A stretch of 64,000 nucleotides of DNA from Sacculina carcini (Eukaryota; Arthropoda; Thecostraca; Sacculinidae), in the NCBI GenBank assembly GCA_916048095.2, contig OU696587.1, positions 3,124,579 to 3,188,578 of the forward strand, written 5' to 3'. Within the stretch, counting starts at the first letter, position 1; each line of letters begins with the position of its first letter. A program made the translations under genes and the position numbers. Shown piece after piece: positions 52,216 to 63,747 of the stretch. The notes below the pieces were generated by a model, which saw only the letters and a program-made list of their open reading frames with translations, searched no databases and had not been told where the DNA came from.

Positions 52216-52896
52216 AGACTCCCCCACCAGAAGCGGAGCTAGTCAAGCAGTGAAGTAAGCGAGTGTAAGCGTAAACAGTAGCAATGGTGGTGCGTATAAC
52301 ATGTTTAAAAATACAATGAAAATATCAGAGATATGTACGAATGACATCAGAACATATATATATGATCAACGAAACGCTCGGTAATCACGTGTGCATCAAG
52401 GTAAGCGATTCACAATACGATGCACGACAGCAGCGTATACAAACATAGGTACATATAGATCAATACAAAAATGAACATTAAACAGTGTGTAAATGATACG
52501 CGTGCATGACAAACAATGGTACAAAGTCTTGTGAAGAATGAGCAGATATCCGCGACAAGACAAACAATATTACACTATTATTATAAAGATAGTGTGGCGC
52601 TTGTAGTCAAATATGCAAATTGAAACACAGTGCTTAATACGCATATCATGTTCAACACGCACGCATACACCAAGTAGGGACATACAGATATACACAATGT
52701 TAACATACATTTTACACTGCAATAATCAAAAGTAGTGGTAGTCTGGGTGTTTTGTGAATCTCACTTTTAGTCCAGTCCGCGTTGTGACTGGCGTTGGCGG
52801 CGACGCTCGAGGAACAGGTACTGGAGCAGGTCGCAGTGCGGCTGGTGTCCGAGGAGCCGGAGTAGGTGTGCATGACGTCGAGGTGGTCGGAGAAGC
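52216..52896 (-). other. Gypsy 3' untranslated/interior region
   Basis: Between the pol stop and the polypurine tract; AT-rich with short CA runs. A short overlapping frame (52712-53062) is probably not a gene; no envelope domain is visible. Confidence 0.6.
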
Positions 52897-55800
52897 TCAC
52901 TGGACAGTAACGACAGCTGGTTTCAAGCGATCGATTGACACTGTCTCCGACCCACCAGTCGGCAGAGAAATCACGAACACTTTCGGTGATCTGGAAATTA
53001 CTCGGAATGGGCCGCGATATGGCGCTTCGAGCGGGCGGCGGACTCGTTCGACGCGCACCCACACGTGCTCGCAGGTCATGAGTCTTGCAGGCACGTAGTA
53101 AGGCGATGTGTTGTGCGAATTACCGGCAGACAGTTTGTGGAAATCCACTTCTTGCATTCGTTTGGTGAGATCTAACACAAACTCATGCTGCGGCTTGGTC
53201 GAGATGGTGTCGCCCGTCGGTACACGCGGAGACAACATGTTGCTGCCAGTCACAGCTGTAAATGGTGAGATGCCGGACTCGGTGGGCAACAAGCGAATAC
53301 CCAGCATCACCACTGGCAACGCAGAGAGCCAGCATTGCTTCCGAGCCATGATCGATGTTTTTATCACACGATGTAGCCGCTCAACCAATCCGTTTGATTG
53401 CGGTCGATACGCAGTGGTTCTAATGCGGTGAAAACCAACTAATTGCGAGAGCTCACGGAACAATTCTGACTCAAACTGTGTGCCACGATCGGTTACCCGC
53501 GACACCCAGTGAGTCATGAAGGCGTCGGCGACGGCTACAGCGGTGATGTCTTGCAGAGGAACAGCCTCCGACCAGCGACTTGCTCTATCTATACATGTGA
53601 GAATATACCGATAAGGCGTAGAGAACGGTTGGCCGCGTGGAGTGGCCGGCGGCAATGGCCCGGCCAAATCGATGTGGACACATTCGAATCGCTCACTAGG
53701 AACTGCAAATTGGGTGAGTGGCGATTTAGTATGGCGTGTGATCTTCGTTTGTTGACACTCCGTGCAGGCGCGCACCCACGACTTGATGTCTTTCTCCATC
53801 TGTGGCCACACATATCGAGACTTGAGCAACTTGACGCTGGCCGTGATTCCAGGGTGGCTGAGACTGTGCATCTGATCGAACACAGAACGCATACACTTGA
53901 GCGGCAGAAACGGTCTGGAATATGGCGTTGATGTGTCGCACAGCAGAGGTTGATCTCCCGACGTCATAAATGGCGTAAGAGAAGCGGCAGCAGCCTGTGT
54001 CTCGGCATCATCGACTTGGGCGCGCGCAATCGCCGGCAGGTCAAATACGTCCACTTGGACTGCACTTACGCTGCGCGAGAGGCAGTCAGCGACCATGTTC
54101 TCTGCTCCTCGGATGTATTGTACATCTGACACGTATTCGTTAATGTACGACCAGTGCCTCTGCTGACGATCCGATTTGGCCACGTTTGGGCTGATGAAAG
54201 CTGAAACCAGCGGTTTGTGATCCGTCAACAAAGTCACTGACCGACCTTCTAAATAGTGTCGAAAGTGCAGCACAGAATAATAGGCGGCCAGGAGCTCACG
54301 GTCGTAAACCGAGTACTTGCGCTGGGCTGCAGACAATTTCTTCGAGAAAAATGAGATGGGTTGAGGTACTCCGTCAACCATCTGATGTAGTGCAGCTCCA
54401 GCAGCAGTCGAAGAGCAATCGGTAACGAGTTGCATATGAGAACTGTGCGGTAGCGGATGCGGCAGTGTGCATGCGCTAGACAGTGACTGTTTGATGATAT
54501 CGAAAGCGGCCAGCTCTTCGTCGTTCAGTGCAAGAGACTTATTGTTGGGTTGATGCTTGGTTCGTTCTGACAGTGGGTGCACAATGTTGGCGAAGCCAGG
54601 AATCATCCGGCGATAAAAACCCACCATGCCTAAGAAACGGCGGAGAGATGAAGAGTCAGTTGGAACCGGAAAGTCGTTGATAGCAGCGATCTTTGCGTCC
54701 GGAGGACACACGCTCGCAGCAGTGACTTTATGCCCGAGAAAATCTACGCTCGATTGAAAGAACGAGCATTTATCTAACGACAAACGAAGCCCATGCCGCT
54801 CGAACACATGAAACACAGCTGACAAATCACGCAGATGTTGCTCTTCGTTTTGCGAGAACACCAGAACATCATCAAGGTACACAAAAGTGCACTTCAGATG
54901 TGAAAGAATGGTGTTCATCAGCCTTTGAAATGTAGCGCCCGCGTTCTTCAAACCCAGCGGCATGAAAACATATTCAAAAAGCCCAAATGGCGTAATGACT
55001 GCGGTCTTGGCGGTGTCTGCCTTGCTCATAGGCACTTGATGGTACGCCTGGAGCAGATCAAGTTTCGAGAACAGCGTCATACCGGCCAAGCGAGCAGACA
55101 GGTCCTGAATATGCGGCAGTGGGTAGCGATCAGGCACCGTACGAGTGTTCAGTGCCCTGTAATCGCCGGTGATGCGCCACTCACCGGGTGTCTTCTTGGC
55201 GACCATATGGAGCCGAGAAGACCACGGCGAGTTGGAGCGACGGACAACACCTGCCTGCATGAGAGCCTCGAATGCAGATTTGGCTGCTTGCTCTTTGTCA
55301 GCAGTCAAACGACGAGGACGAGCAAAGACGGGTGCTGCGCTGCCTGTGTCAATGGTATGTTGCACCGGCATAGTGACATTCTCACAGACGGAGCGCGGTG
55401 CAAGCAGAGTTGTATGTTGAGTCAACAGCGAACGCACAGGTGATGAAAGGTGACTCAAATCATTAACCACCAGTCCAACATACTGCTCATCGTTGGATTT
55501 GGCTGGCACACGGAGCAATGTGGTGGTGTCACGAATACACCTGTTATGACAGTCCACCACCAGTTTGAAGTGTGTAAGAAAATCGTGCCCCAGCAGCGGA
55601 GACACGGCATCTGAGACAACCAATGTCCAAGCGAATTTTCGACGCAATTTTTGCAGCACAATATCAAGACGGACCTCGCCATGCACCGACATAGGTTGGC
55701 CGTTTGCTGCTGAAATGCGTACAGAAGTCGGCTGAAGCGACGGCGTACTCACTACACTTGGCGGAATAATAGAAACTCCAGCACCGGTGTCAACGACAAA

Positions 55801-55902
55801 GTTCAGCCAGATAGTACCGATACGGGCTGCAACTGTTAGAAGCGGCAGGCCATATGGTGCAGCAACCATAGCCTGCCGTTCTAGTTTTCCGACGTGTGAC
55901 AA
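52897..55902 (-). CDS. Gypsy pol polyprotein
   Basis: About 1000 residues. Order of domains: aspartic protease (FVVDTGAGVSIIPPS, then LLGHDFLTHF), reverse transcriptase (YPLPHIQDLSARLAG, FSKLDLLQAYHQVPM, FVYLDDVLVFS), RNase H (LVTDCSSTAAGAAL, YSVYDRELLAAY, LLTDHKPLVSA), and integrase with the H2C2 finger (SLSHPGITASVKLLKSRYVW, CTECQQTKITRHTK), the DDE core (HIDLAGPLP, VTDRGTQFESELF) and the C-terminal domain (LEAPYRGPFRVISRS). The frame overlaps the gag end by about 20 bases, which fits the ribosomal frameshifting these families use. It provides the enzymes that could also mobilise the TRIM-like element at 39.5 kb. Confidence 0.93.
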   Translation of the reverse strand: MSHVGKLERQAMVAAPYGLPLLTVAARIGTIWLNFVVDTGAGVSIIPPSVVSTPSLQPTSVRISAANGQPMSVHGEVRLDIVLQKLRRKFAWTLVVSDAVSPLLGHDFLTHFKLVVDCHNRCIRDTTTLLRVPAKSNDEQYVGLVVNDLSHLSSPVRSLLTQHTTLLAPRSVCENVTMPVQHTIDTGSAAPVFARPRRLTADKEQAAKSAFEALMQAGVVRRSNSPWSSRLHMVAKKTPGEWRITGDYRALNTRTVPDRYPLPHIQDLSARLAGMTLFSKLDLLQAYHQVPMSKADTAKTAVITPFGLFEYVFMPLGLKNAGATFQRLMNTILSHLKCTFVYLDDVLVFSQNEEQHLRDLSAVFHVFERHGLRLSLDKCSFFQSSVDFLGHKVTAASVCPPDAKIAAINDFPVPTDSSSLRRFLGMVGFYRRMIPGFANIVHPLSERTKHQPNNKSLALNDEELAAFDIIKQSLSSACTLPHPLPHSSHMQLVTDCSSTAAGAALHQMVDGVPQPISFFSKKLSAAQRKYSVYDRELLAAYYSVLHFRHYLEGRSVTLLTDHKPLVSAFISPNVAKSDRQQRHWSYINEYVSDVQYIRGAENMVADCLSRSVSAVQVDVFDLPAIARAQVDDAETQAAAASLTPFMTSGDQPLLCDTSTPYSRPFLPLKCMRSVFDQMHSLSHPGITASVKLLKSRYVWPQMEKDIKSWVRACTECQQTKITRHTKSPLTQFAVPSERFECVHIDLAGPLPPATPRGQPFSTPYRYILTCIDRASRWSEAVPLQDITAVAVADAFMTHWVSRVTDRGTQFESELFRELSQLVGFHRIRTTAYRPQSNGLVERLHRVIKTSIMARKQCWLSALPVVMLGIRLLPTESGISPFTAVTGSNMLSPRVPTGDTISTKPQHEFVLDLTKRMQEVDFHKLSAGNSHNTSPYYVPARLMTCEHVWVRVERVRRPLEAPYRGPFRVISRSPKVFVISLPTGGSETVSIDRLKPAVVTVQ

Positions 55903-56774
55903 TCTGGAGTGGTTGGCATGGCTCTAGAGCGAGCGACAGGCGCTGGTGAAGAACTTCGCGAACTCGGCTCCATCTGTAGTCCCGCTGTTTTATTCGGCCA
56001 TTGGCACCACGGCTTGCACTTACGTGCTGAATTACCGTAAAACACGTGCCATCTGCACACTCGTGGACGCTGGCCGTGACGGAACGGCTGCATGCTGAAA
56101 TTGCGTGATGAACGCGATTGGCCTGCCGTCGGCTGCTGAGATGCATGCGTGTTGAAGGTACTAGCGGAGCGAGCAGGAGTGTTGGCACTGAGAAGTGGTA
56201 TGAGTTCATCCGCCAGCTTAGCCATGTCCTTCAAAGCCATTGTTTGCTGAGCTGCCAGCACAGCTCCAACGGTCGGCGGCAGAGTTTTTATAAACTGGTG
56301 GCGCACGAGATCGTCAGAGACGCCCACTTTTGCTGCCGTTGTCTGCAGTTCAGCCATGTTAACTGACGGACGGCCGGTGAATTGCTGCTTGGCAATTATT
56401 TCCTCGAAGAGTTCCGACTTGGTGCGTTGATATAACTGCACGACTTCTGCTTTGAGAGACGAATAATTCTGTTCTTGAAGAGTCGATGGTGGAAGTCGGC
56501 TGACAACATTGGGTGGAAGTGATGAGAGCACGTAGAAAAATTTGGTACTTTCCGCTGTGATGTTGCGCAAGTGAAACTGCGCCTCCAGAACGACAAACCA
56601 ACCGTCAACAGCACCCTCCATGAACGGCGGTGCCTTTATGGCCACATCATTTACGTGCTCTTCAAATCCAGTCTCCATCGGTCGGTCATTCATTTTGACG
56701 AAAAAATGTAGCCAGTGAAAATAGCCGAAAAATATATACAGTATATACAGTATATACAGTGATGCAAGGCACAA
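55881..56774 (-). CDS. Gypsy gag
   Basis: About 297 residues. The capsid-like region (MEGAVDGWFVVLEAQFHL, FYVLSSLPPNVVSRL, LFEEIIAKQQFTGRPSV) is typical of Gypsy gags in arthropods, and the C-terminal RVCRWHVFYGNSARKCKPWC is the degenerate zinc-knuckle motif of the same group. The first in-frame ATG used here lies close to the primer-binding site; MNDRPMETGFEEHV, some 28 residues later, is the more likely start. It would form the particle that carries the RNA. Confidence 0.9.
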   Translation of the reverse strand: MCLASLYILYILYIFFGYFHWLHFFVKMNDRPMETGFEEHVNDVAIKAPPFMEGAVDGWFVVLEAQFHLRNITAESTKFFYVLSSLPPNVVSRLPPSTLQEQNYSSLKAEVVQLYQRTKSELFEEIIAKQQFTGRPSVNMAELQTTAAKVGVSDDLVRHQFIKTLPPTVGAVLAAQQTMALKDMAKLADELIPLLSANTPARSASTFNTHASQQPTAGQSRSSRNFSMQPFRHGQRPRVCRWHVFYGNSARKCKPWCQWPNKTAGLQMEPSSRSSSPAPVARSRAMPTTPDCHTSEN

Positions 56775-56807
56775 GAACCCACCAACCGATCACGTCGGGG
56801 TCACCAA

Positions 56808-57074
56808 TGTGGCGTTTGGTTAGCCACTGAATTACTTACGTTCACAATGCGATATCTTTGGACTGACTGTCTTTGACCCCAGTGTTCAGGTCACACATCA
56901 GGTCACACACAAGCATACAGACAACAATTGGTCAAGCACACACATGATCCAACAACACACGCAGTGACAAAGGCAAACACGACACACAGACATACTAGTT
57001 CAGTAGACACATACACACCGGACACACTAACATATCCGCAAACATACAAACAATGCAAAACATGATACACCACA
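56808..57074 (-). repeat. 5' LTR of the Gypsy element
   Basis: 267 bp; bordered on the inner side by the primer-binding site and on the outer side by the second CGCT. Confidence 0.94.
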
Positions 57075-57078
57075 CGCT

Positions 57079-57197
57079 GAATATGCACCGCCTCATCACA
57101 TTTTGAGCATTTGGGCTTGACATTTTCCCGCAAACACCGCACCGTCGTTGTGTCTCACCGTTTATAACTTAATGGTCATAACGCGCACAATCGGATA
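57079..57197 (-). CDS. piggyBac transposase C-terminal Cys-rich finger
   Basis: Reads RRCGVCG-like, NVKPKCSKCDEAVHIQ on the minus strand, the Cys/His cross-brace finger at the end of piggyBac transposases. The Gypsy insertion follows at once; on its other side (51919-51947) the frame goes on as RFAQYHTR and stops. A frame shift inside the first Cys pair indicates decay. In relatives this domain binds the transposon ends. Confidence 0.7.
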
Positions 57198-57438
57198 ACG
57201 TAAAGCAGTGATTCTTAACCTTTTTTAGTGCCCGTACCCCTTGATATCTCATACTATTTTTTCGTACCCCCTGTCAAAAATTAATACTATTAAAAAAAAG
57301 TAAAATGGATTAGTGATGCAAATCTAGTTCAGAAATTAACTTTATTCACTTGCTGAACTGAACCAACATAATGTATAATAATTTCTAATCTAGTAGTATA
57401 CATGGTACACAAAGTACACATTAATGATTTACACATTT

Positions 57439-59223
<1,785 letters not shown>

Positions 59224-59482
59224 TCAGATTATCGTACTGATACCTGGAAAGATGTACGGTACGGTTGTTACAAGATTTCCTCAACTAAAGAGCCACAAAG
59301 GCATTGTTCGCAGCACTAAATTGGAAAAGTTAAAGAAAAAAAACAAATAAACCAAATAACTTTGAGTATGGTCACCAATGAGCAAGACAAAATTCCGCAG
59401 TACGTAGTACAGAAATATGTCAACATTCATACCAGAGAACCGAGGTTAACAACACGAACCTGTTACAACAGAAGCCAGAACA

Positions 59483-59856
59483 CGACTGAGTAAAATAAGT
59501 GAACGTCCGTATAACAGAGTCAACAGTGATAATGAACACGTACCGTACGAGTATGAGCTACGGCGAAGAAGACGGGCGCGTGGGGGGCATTACAGCCCCA
59601 CGCGCGCCCACATGACACCGCACACCGACACACACTCCACAACGCTCACACAACGACTCCCGAAACATGACGCCACCACGTGGCACGCGCAGTCAGCAAA
59701 CCGGACAATCCACCATTCAAACGCACGCTGCACATCTGCACTTCCTACTGCTACACCTCCTCAAGGAGGGGCATAATGTAGCTCATACTCGTACGGTACG
59801 TGTTCATTATCACTGTTGACTCTGTTATACGGACGTTCACTTATTTTACTCAGTCG
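59483..59856. repeat. 79-bp perfect inverted repeat around a 216-bp core (foldback)
   Basis: Arms at 59483-59561 and 59778-59856 are exact complements by eye over 79 bases; similarity ends abruptly at both outer edges. The core carries a GGGCGCGTGGGG...CCCCACGCGCGCC hairpin, an inverted and diverged copy of the GC-hairpin repeat family seen at 37.5, 50.6 and 51.5 kb. It lies 266 bases upstream of the transposase start codon. No target duplication was recognised. Transcription through it would give a long hairpin RNA. Confidence 0.88.
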
Positions 59857-59867
59857 TACGGTCGCAC

Positions 59868-59887
59868 ACACACACACACACACACAC
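59868..59887. repeat. (CA)n microsatellite
   Basis: Short CA run just outside the foldback's right arm. Confidence 0.9.
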
Positions 59888-60067
59888 GGTAAATGTGAAA
59901 AAATAAGACAATTGTAGAAGAAAACACTATATATATTTCAGTCCCATTGTAAATACAGCAATAAACTGGCTACCTGCTGCTAGCTAGCATGTCTCGTACC
60001 CCCAACTTTAAGCTTTCGTACCCCCTGGGGGTACAGGTACCCCAGGTTAAGAACCACTGACGTAAAG

Positions 60068-60150
60068 GGTACACATCTACGTGTTTTTTGCACGGTTTCA
60101 GCAAGCCATTGACAATTTCTATCAGGAAATCTAATTGTGTAACATTGTTA
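60068..60150 (-). CDS. piggyBac transposase C-proximal helix
   Basis: Reads NNVTQLDFLIEIVNGLLKPC on the minus strand, matching the FR-ELV-LL helix that precedes the terminal finger in piggyBac transposases. It is joined almost directly to the core piece at 60182, so roughly 150-180 residues of the usual protein, including the last catalytic Asp region, are deleted in this copy. Confidence 0.6.
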
Positions 60151-60181
60151 ATTTTTGTGTACGGTATCCACCCAGTAACGA

Positions 60182-60890
60182 TTATTTATCACCGTTTTCA
60201 AATGTTTCGGCACCTCCTCTCGATTTCTTTTCTCCACAAACGGGAACATTCTTGGTTCTGTCCTTCCCAATGGTGCCCGTTAGCCCGATGCTATTTTTCT
60301 GAAACGACTCGAGAAGAGGCAGTGTAGTGAAGAAATTATCGATGAATCCACTAATTCCCTCGGGCACAATCCCTTTCGCTAGTTGATGTACAGCAGTTTC
60401 ATCGACCACCATGCCTTCTTCAAATCCTGAGTTTTCTGCTTCGTATAGGCTGAAATTCATAAGGAGTCATTCACAAGAACAGAGACAGCAGAATTTGTAC
60501 CCAAATCTGATTGGTTTTCCTCTGATGAACCGCTTCATGTTGTGCTGTCCATAGTATGGTTTCATGGCTTCGTCAATGGCCCATGTCATTGTTAGGGGTT
60601 GAGCCACATGTATAAACAGCTTGTTGAAATGTTTAAGAAGACTTCGAACCTTATAAATGTTGTCGCTGACGGGTTTTTTCGTGTTGCCAACAAAATGTAG
60701 CCTTCTTACGATTTCCTCGAAACGATTCATTGCCATTCCACATTGCGTTACCACTGTATTTCGTGTGTCGGCTTGTTTGGCCCTGTAGAGCCGTCTGTTC
60801 GGGATCGGGCTGTAACCAGATAGAAGGAATATGCCAAGTACTTGGTATAGCTCTTGGATAGTCACATTTGTCGAATAATGAAAACTCCAA
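60182..60890 (-). pseudogene. piggyBac transposase DDE core, broken
   Basis: Two frames: 60467-60890 with TIQELYQVLGIFLLSGYSPI, NRFEEIVRRLHF and AIDEAMKPYYGQHNMKRFIRGKPI (first catalytic Asp in IDE), and 60182-60460 with YEAENSGF, GFIDNFFTTLPLLESFQ (second Asp in IDNFFTT) and GLTGTIGKDRTKNVP. A frameshift near 60465 separates them. It belongs to the DDE_Tnp_1_7 family. The Met-to-Lys region AIDEAMKPYYGQ is very close to active relatives, so decay is not extreme. Confidence 0.88.
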
Positions 60891-61361
60891 CGGTAGATGG
60901 CGTTAGTTTCAACGGGTGAATGAACTTGAACTTGACCAGTGAATGTGAACTTGTGTTGGTGTAACCCAGTTCAATTTGTGTACTATAAGTGGAGCGGCGA
61001 GTGTGTGCGTTAGTACGATATTTCGACTTTTTAATGTGAGTATGTTATGTAAACATCTGTATTAGAATTCGTATTGTGTTTGTGGTTGATATCGTATCAA
61101 TTGGCCCTCTCACCTGATTGCATCTGTGATAGCAATATATCAGTGCATAATTGCGTTGCACAGCTCAATACGTAAACCCGGTCTATACGCTTGAACGTGT
61201 GGGTCTATATCACGCTACTGTACTGTACTGGGTGTGGGGTTCAATTGATATTGTGCGTGTCAGTGTATCTCTTTATTGTTGTTTATTTCGTTATTGGTGT
61301 CATTTTCCAGGGAAAAACATTCGTGAGTTTGAATATACATCTCCACGAATGTCACTTTTGA
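60890..61361. other. Unexplained 470 bases inside the piggyBac relic
   Basis: Separates the transposase N-terminus from its core. TG- and AT-rich, with no coding motif. It may be an intron or another small insertion. Confidence 0.5.
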
Positions 61362-61620
61362 TCAACATTCAACTCTGCCGAATTTCATCTGATGATACCG
61401 ATTTGTTTCACATTCCAGAACTTGCATCAAATCTTCATCCCAAAAAAACTTGAAAATGCCGATTGGTGACTTCCCTTCGTCAATCCATTTTGCCACAATA
61501 TTTGGTGTATGTGCATATTTAAAGCCTGATTCGTCTTTACTACAGGCGGTGAAATTTCTTTTGACCCATGCATTTTCGAGCACTTCCTCTTTTTGCTTTT
61601 TGGCGGATCTTCCGTTGCGC
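61362..61620 (-). CDS. piggyBac transposase N-terminal piece
   Basis: Reads WVKRNFTACSKDES, then KSPIGIFKFFWDEDLMQVLE and CETNRYHQMKF, the conserved start of piggyBac transposases (SPIDFF-LFF...ETNRY). The frame remains open upstream to about 61620, where LINE sequence begins on the other strand. The original start codon is therefore lost or lies beyond the LINE. Confidence 0.8.
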
Positions 61621-61623
61621 TTA

Positions 61624-62999
61624 TATTTTCAACCTCTCTTTTTCAACAGGTACATTTCCCGATGCTATGAAAATAGCAAAAGTCATACCGTTGTACAAAT
61701 CTGGAGACAAAACTATCTGCGGAAACTATCGACCTATATCCCTGCTTGATCAATTTTCAAAAATTCTCGAAAAACTGTATGACAAAAGGCTATTGAAGTT
61801 TATTGAGAAAAATCAAATAATTCATGAGAATCAATATGGCTTTCAAAAAAGAAGAAATACGTCGCACGCTATACTTGACATGGTGAACGAAATAACAGAA
61901 GCTTTCGAAAGCAAAAATAAAATTGTGGATGTATTTTTAGATTTAAAAAAGCATTCGACACAGTGAACCATTCAATATTGAAAAAAAGTTATACTCATAT
62001 GGTGTTCGCGGGATAGCACACGAATGGATATCAAACTACTTGTCAAATAGAAGACAATATGTGTCAATAGAAGGAAAAAATTCATAATTGAAAATCACAG
62101 ATTGTGGAGTACCGCAAGGCTCGGTGCTCGGCCCCATATTATTTATTTTGTATATTAATGATATTTTCAACATATCCAAGATTCCCAAGATTATTCTATT
62201 GGCGGATGATACCAATATATTTTATGAGGAAAAACATTATGATAAACTATATGATGTTATAAACACGGATATTGCTTTGATACATAGATGGCTAGTCAGT
62301 AATAAATTGTCTATAAATACGGAGAAATCGACTTACATGAATTTTTCAATGAAGTCCGCCAACAGTAGAAATGAAATCAAAATTAATGACACAAAGATAA
62401 AGGAAGCCGTCTCTACCAAGTTTCTAGGAATCGTCGTGGACAATAAACTCAATTGGAAAGAACAAATTAACAAGGTTCACTCTAACCTGAGCAGAATCAA
62501 CTTTGTTCTAAACAAAACTCGGTATGTATTCGACACGATGACAAATATACAAATATATGACTCTCTGTTCAAACCATACCTACAGTATGTGATTGAAGCA
62601 TGGGGCAATACATACGTTTCCAATTTAAGAACCATCATACTTGCTCAGAAAAGAGCTATTAGACTAGTTTCTAACAAAAAATATCATGAGAACACGTCGC
62701 TTCTTTTCAAACAGCTGAAAATACTCAAGCTCATTGATCTAGTCAAATACTCAACTCTGATAAAAATACACCAGGCGTATAATATGAAATTGCCCAGCAA
62801 TATTCAAGATAGATTTTCATTGAGTACGAGACACCGGGAACAATTCACAATAACATTTACACGCACAAAAGTAAAAAATTTGAGTTTTTTTCACAACGGT
62901 AAAAAATTATGGAATCAATTATCGGCGTCACTGAAGAAAATACGAAAGATGTCAGAATTCAAAAAACAATTGTACAGTCATTATATAAGACAATATTAA
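61624..62999 (+). mobile_element. CR1/Jockey-type LINE, 5'-truncated
   Basis: Plus-strand RT remains, starting at FNLSFSTGTFPDAMKIAKVIPLY. RT start NYRPISLLDQFSKILEKL (61720-61780), motif A VFLDLKK (frameshifted just after, about 61945), motif B GVPQGSVLGPILFILYIND (62104-62160), motif C LLADDTNIFYEE (62197-62230), and a C-terminus with LFKQLKILKLIDLVKYS and LWNQLSASLKKI ending at TAA 62999. The frame is also lost between 61966 and 62088. Related to, but not the same as, the LINE at 40.8-43.8 kb. Endonuclease absent. Confidence 0.87.
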
Positions 63000-63039
63000 A
63001 TTGAGTTTAGCCGCGGTCACACGAGGCCAATTGTTGGCC

Positions 63040-63215
63040 AAGCCAACGATTGGCCTAGCCAACTGTTGGCTTGCAGCGGACAATCGTTGGCTGGGCCAAC
63101 AGTTGGCTGGGCCAACAGTTGGCTGGGCCAACAGTTGGCTGGGCCAACAGTTGGCTTGGCCAACAATTGGCTTGCGAGTGGTCACACGAGGCCAGTAATT
63201 GTCCAAGCCAATAGA
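63040..63215. repeat. Palindromic GGCCAACAGTTGGCT tandem array
   Basis: Four or more copies of a 16-bp unit (AGTTGGCTGGGCCAAC), with variants GGCCAACGATTGGCC, CCAACAATTGGC on each side. Each unit is self-complementary. In the subterminal position of a Harbinger element such arrays are expected to be transposase or Myb-like protein binding sites. Confidence 0.88.
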
Positions 63216-63294
63216 TGTGGTGCATAGTACGTTCAGTGTGGTTTGTCTTGCTGTCCTGACTAGTTCTCTCAGTGGTGGTGGTGCTTTGCCGATC

Positions 63295-63747
63295 ATGCCA
63301 AAAATCAAAAGGAATTTTTTAAAGCACTGCATATCAATTGTGTGCGATGAAATTGAAAACGAACTACAAGAGGAAGAGCGAGGCACAAGCGCGAAAATAT
63401 GGGTGAAACCATGGATTTACGCAAGAAACAAATTTGGGGCATCAGACAACTTGATTCAAGAACTGTTGAGCGAAGACGTTTTGTCGTACAGAAATGTTCT
63501 ACGCATGGACGAAGATAAGTTTAACGAGTTATTAGAGATCGTGTCTCCTGCGATCGAAAAACAGAACAGCGTGATGAGGCCTGCTCTTTCTGCGAAAATG
63601 AAGTTAGAAATAACCTTGAGATATCTGGCCAGTGGTGACAGCCTGCATTCCCTTGCTCTACTATTCAGAGTTCCGCACAACAGCGTATCTACGTTTCTGT
63701 ATGATGTGTTGAGGGCAGTTTACGATGGTCTTGCTTCGTACATCAAG
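63295..63747 (+). CDS. Harbinger (HARBI1-like) transposase, first exon
   Basis: About 150 residues from MPKIKRNFLKHC. It includes IWVKPWIYARNKFGASDNLIQELL, SYRNVLRMDEDKFNELLEIV, RPALSAKMKLEITLRYLASGDSLHSLALLFRVPHNSVS, the conserved N-terminal helix-turn-helix region of PIF/Harbinger transposases. The exon ends at a consensus donor AG|GTAAGAAT at 63748. The catalytic DDE part would be in following exons beyond the window. An upstream in-frame ATG at 63199 exists, but its leader looks non-coding. Confidence 0.87.

Larger units (their letters stand above)
51948..57074 (-). mobile_element. Gypsy LTR retrotransposon, nearly whole, young
   Basis: A 5.1-kb minus-strand element with LTRs at 51948-52215 and 56808-57074 (about four differences by eye), TG...CA ends, a 4-bp target duplication CGCT (51944-51947 and 57075-57078), primer-binding site TTGGTGACCCCGACGTGAT next to the 5' LTR, and polypurine tract GGTGGGGGAGTCT next to the 3' LTR. 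Interior: gag, then pol (protease, RT, RNase H, integrase). It sits in the last exon of the piggyBac relic. It looks close to whole. High LTR identity means a recent insertion. Confidence 0.95.

Noticed and set aside
52712-53062. Extra gene at the end of the Gypsy (envelope-like)
   Set aside because: No signal peptide, membrane segment or envelope motif; it overlaps the pol end.
63003-63215. A CRISPR-like array
   Set aside because: Units are palindromic and directly adjacent without unique spacers, and the context is a eukaryotic DNA transposon.
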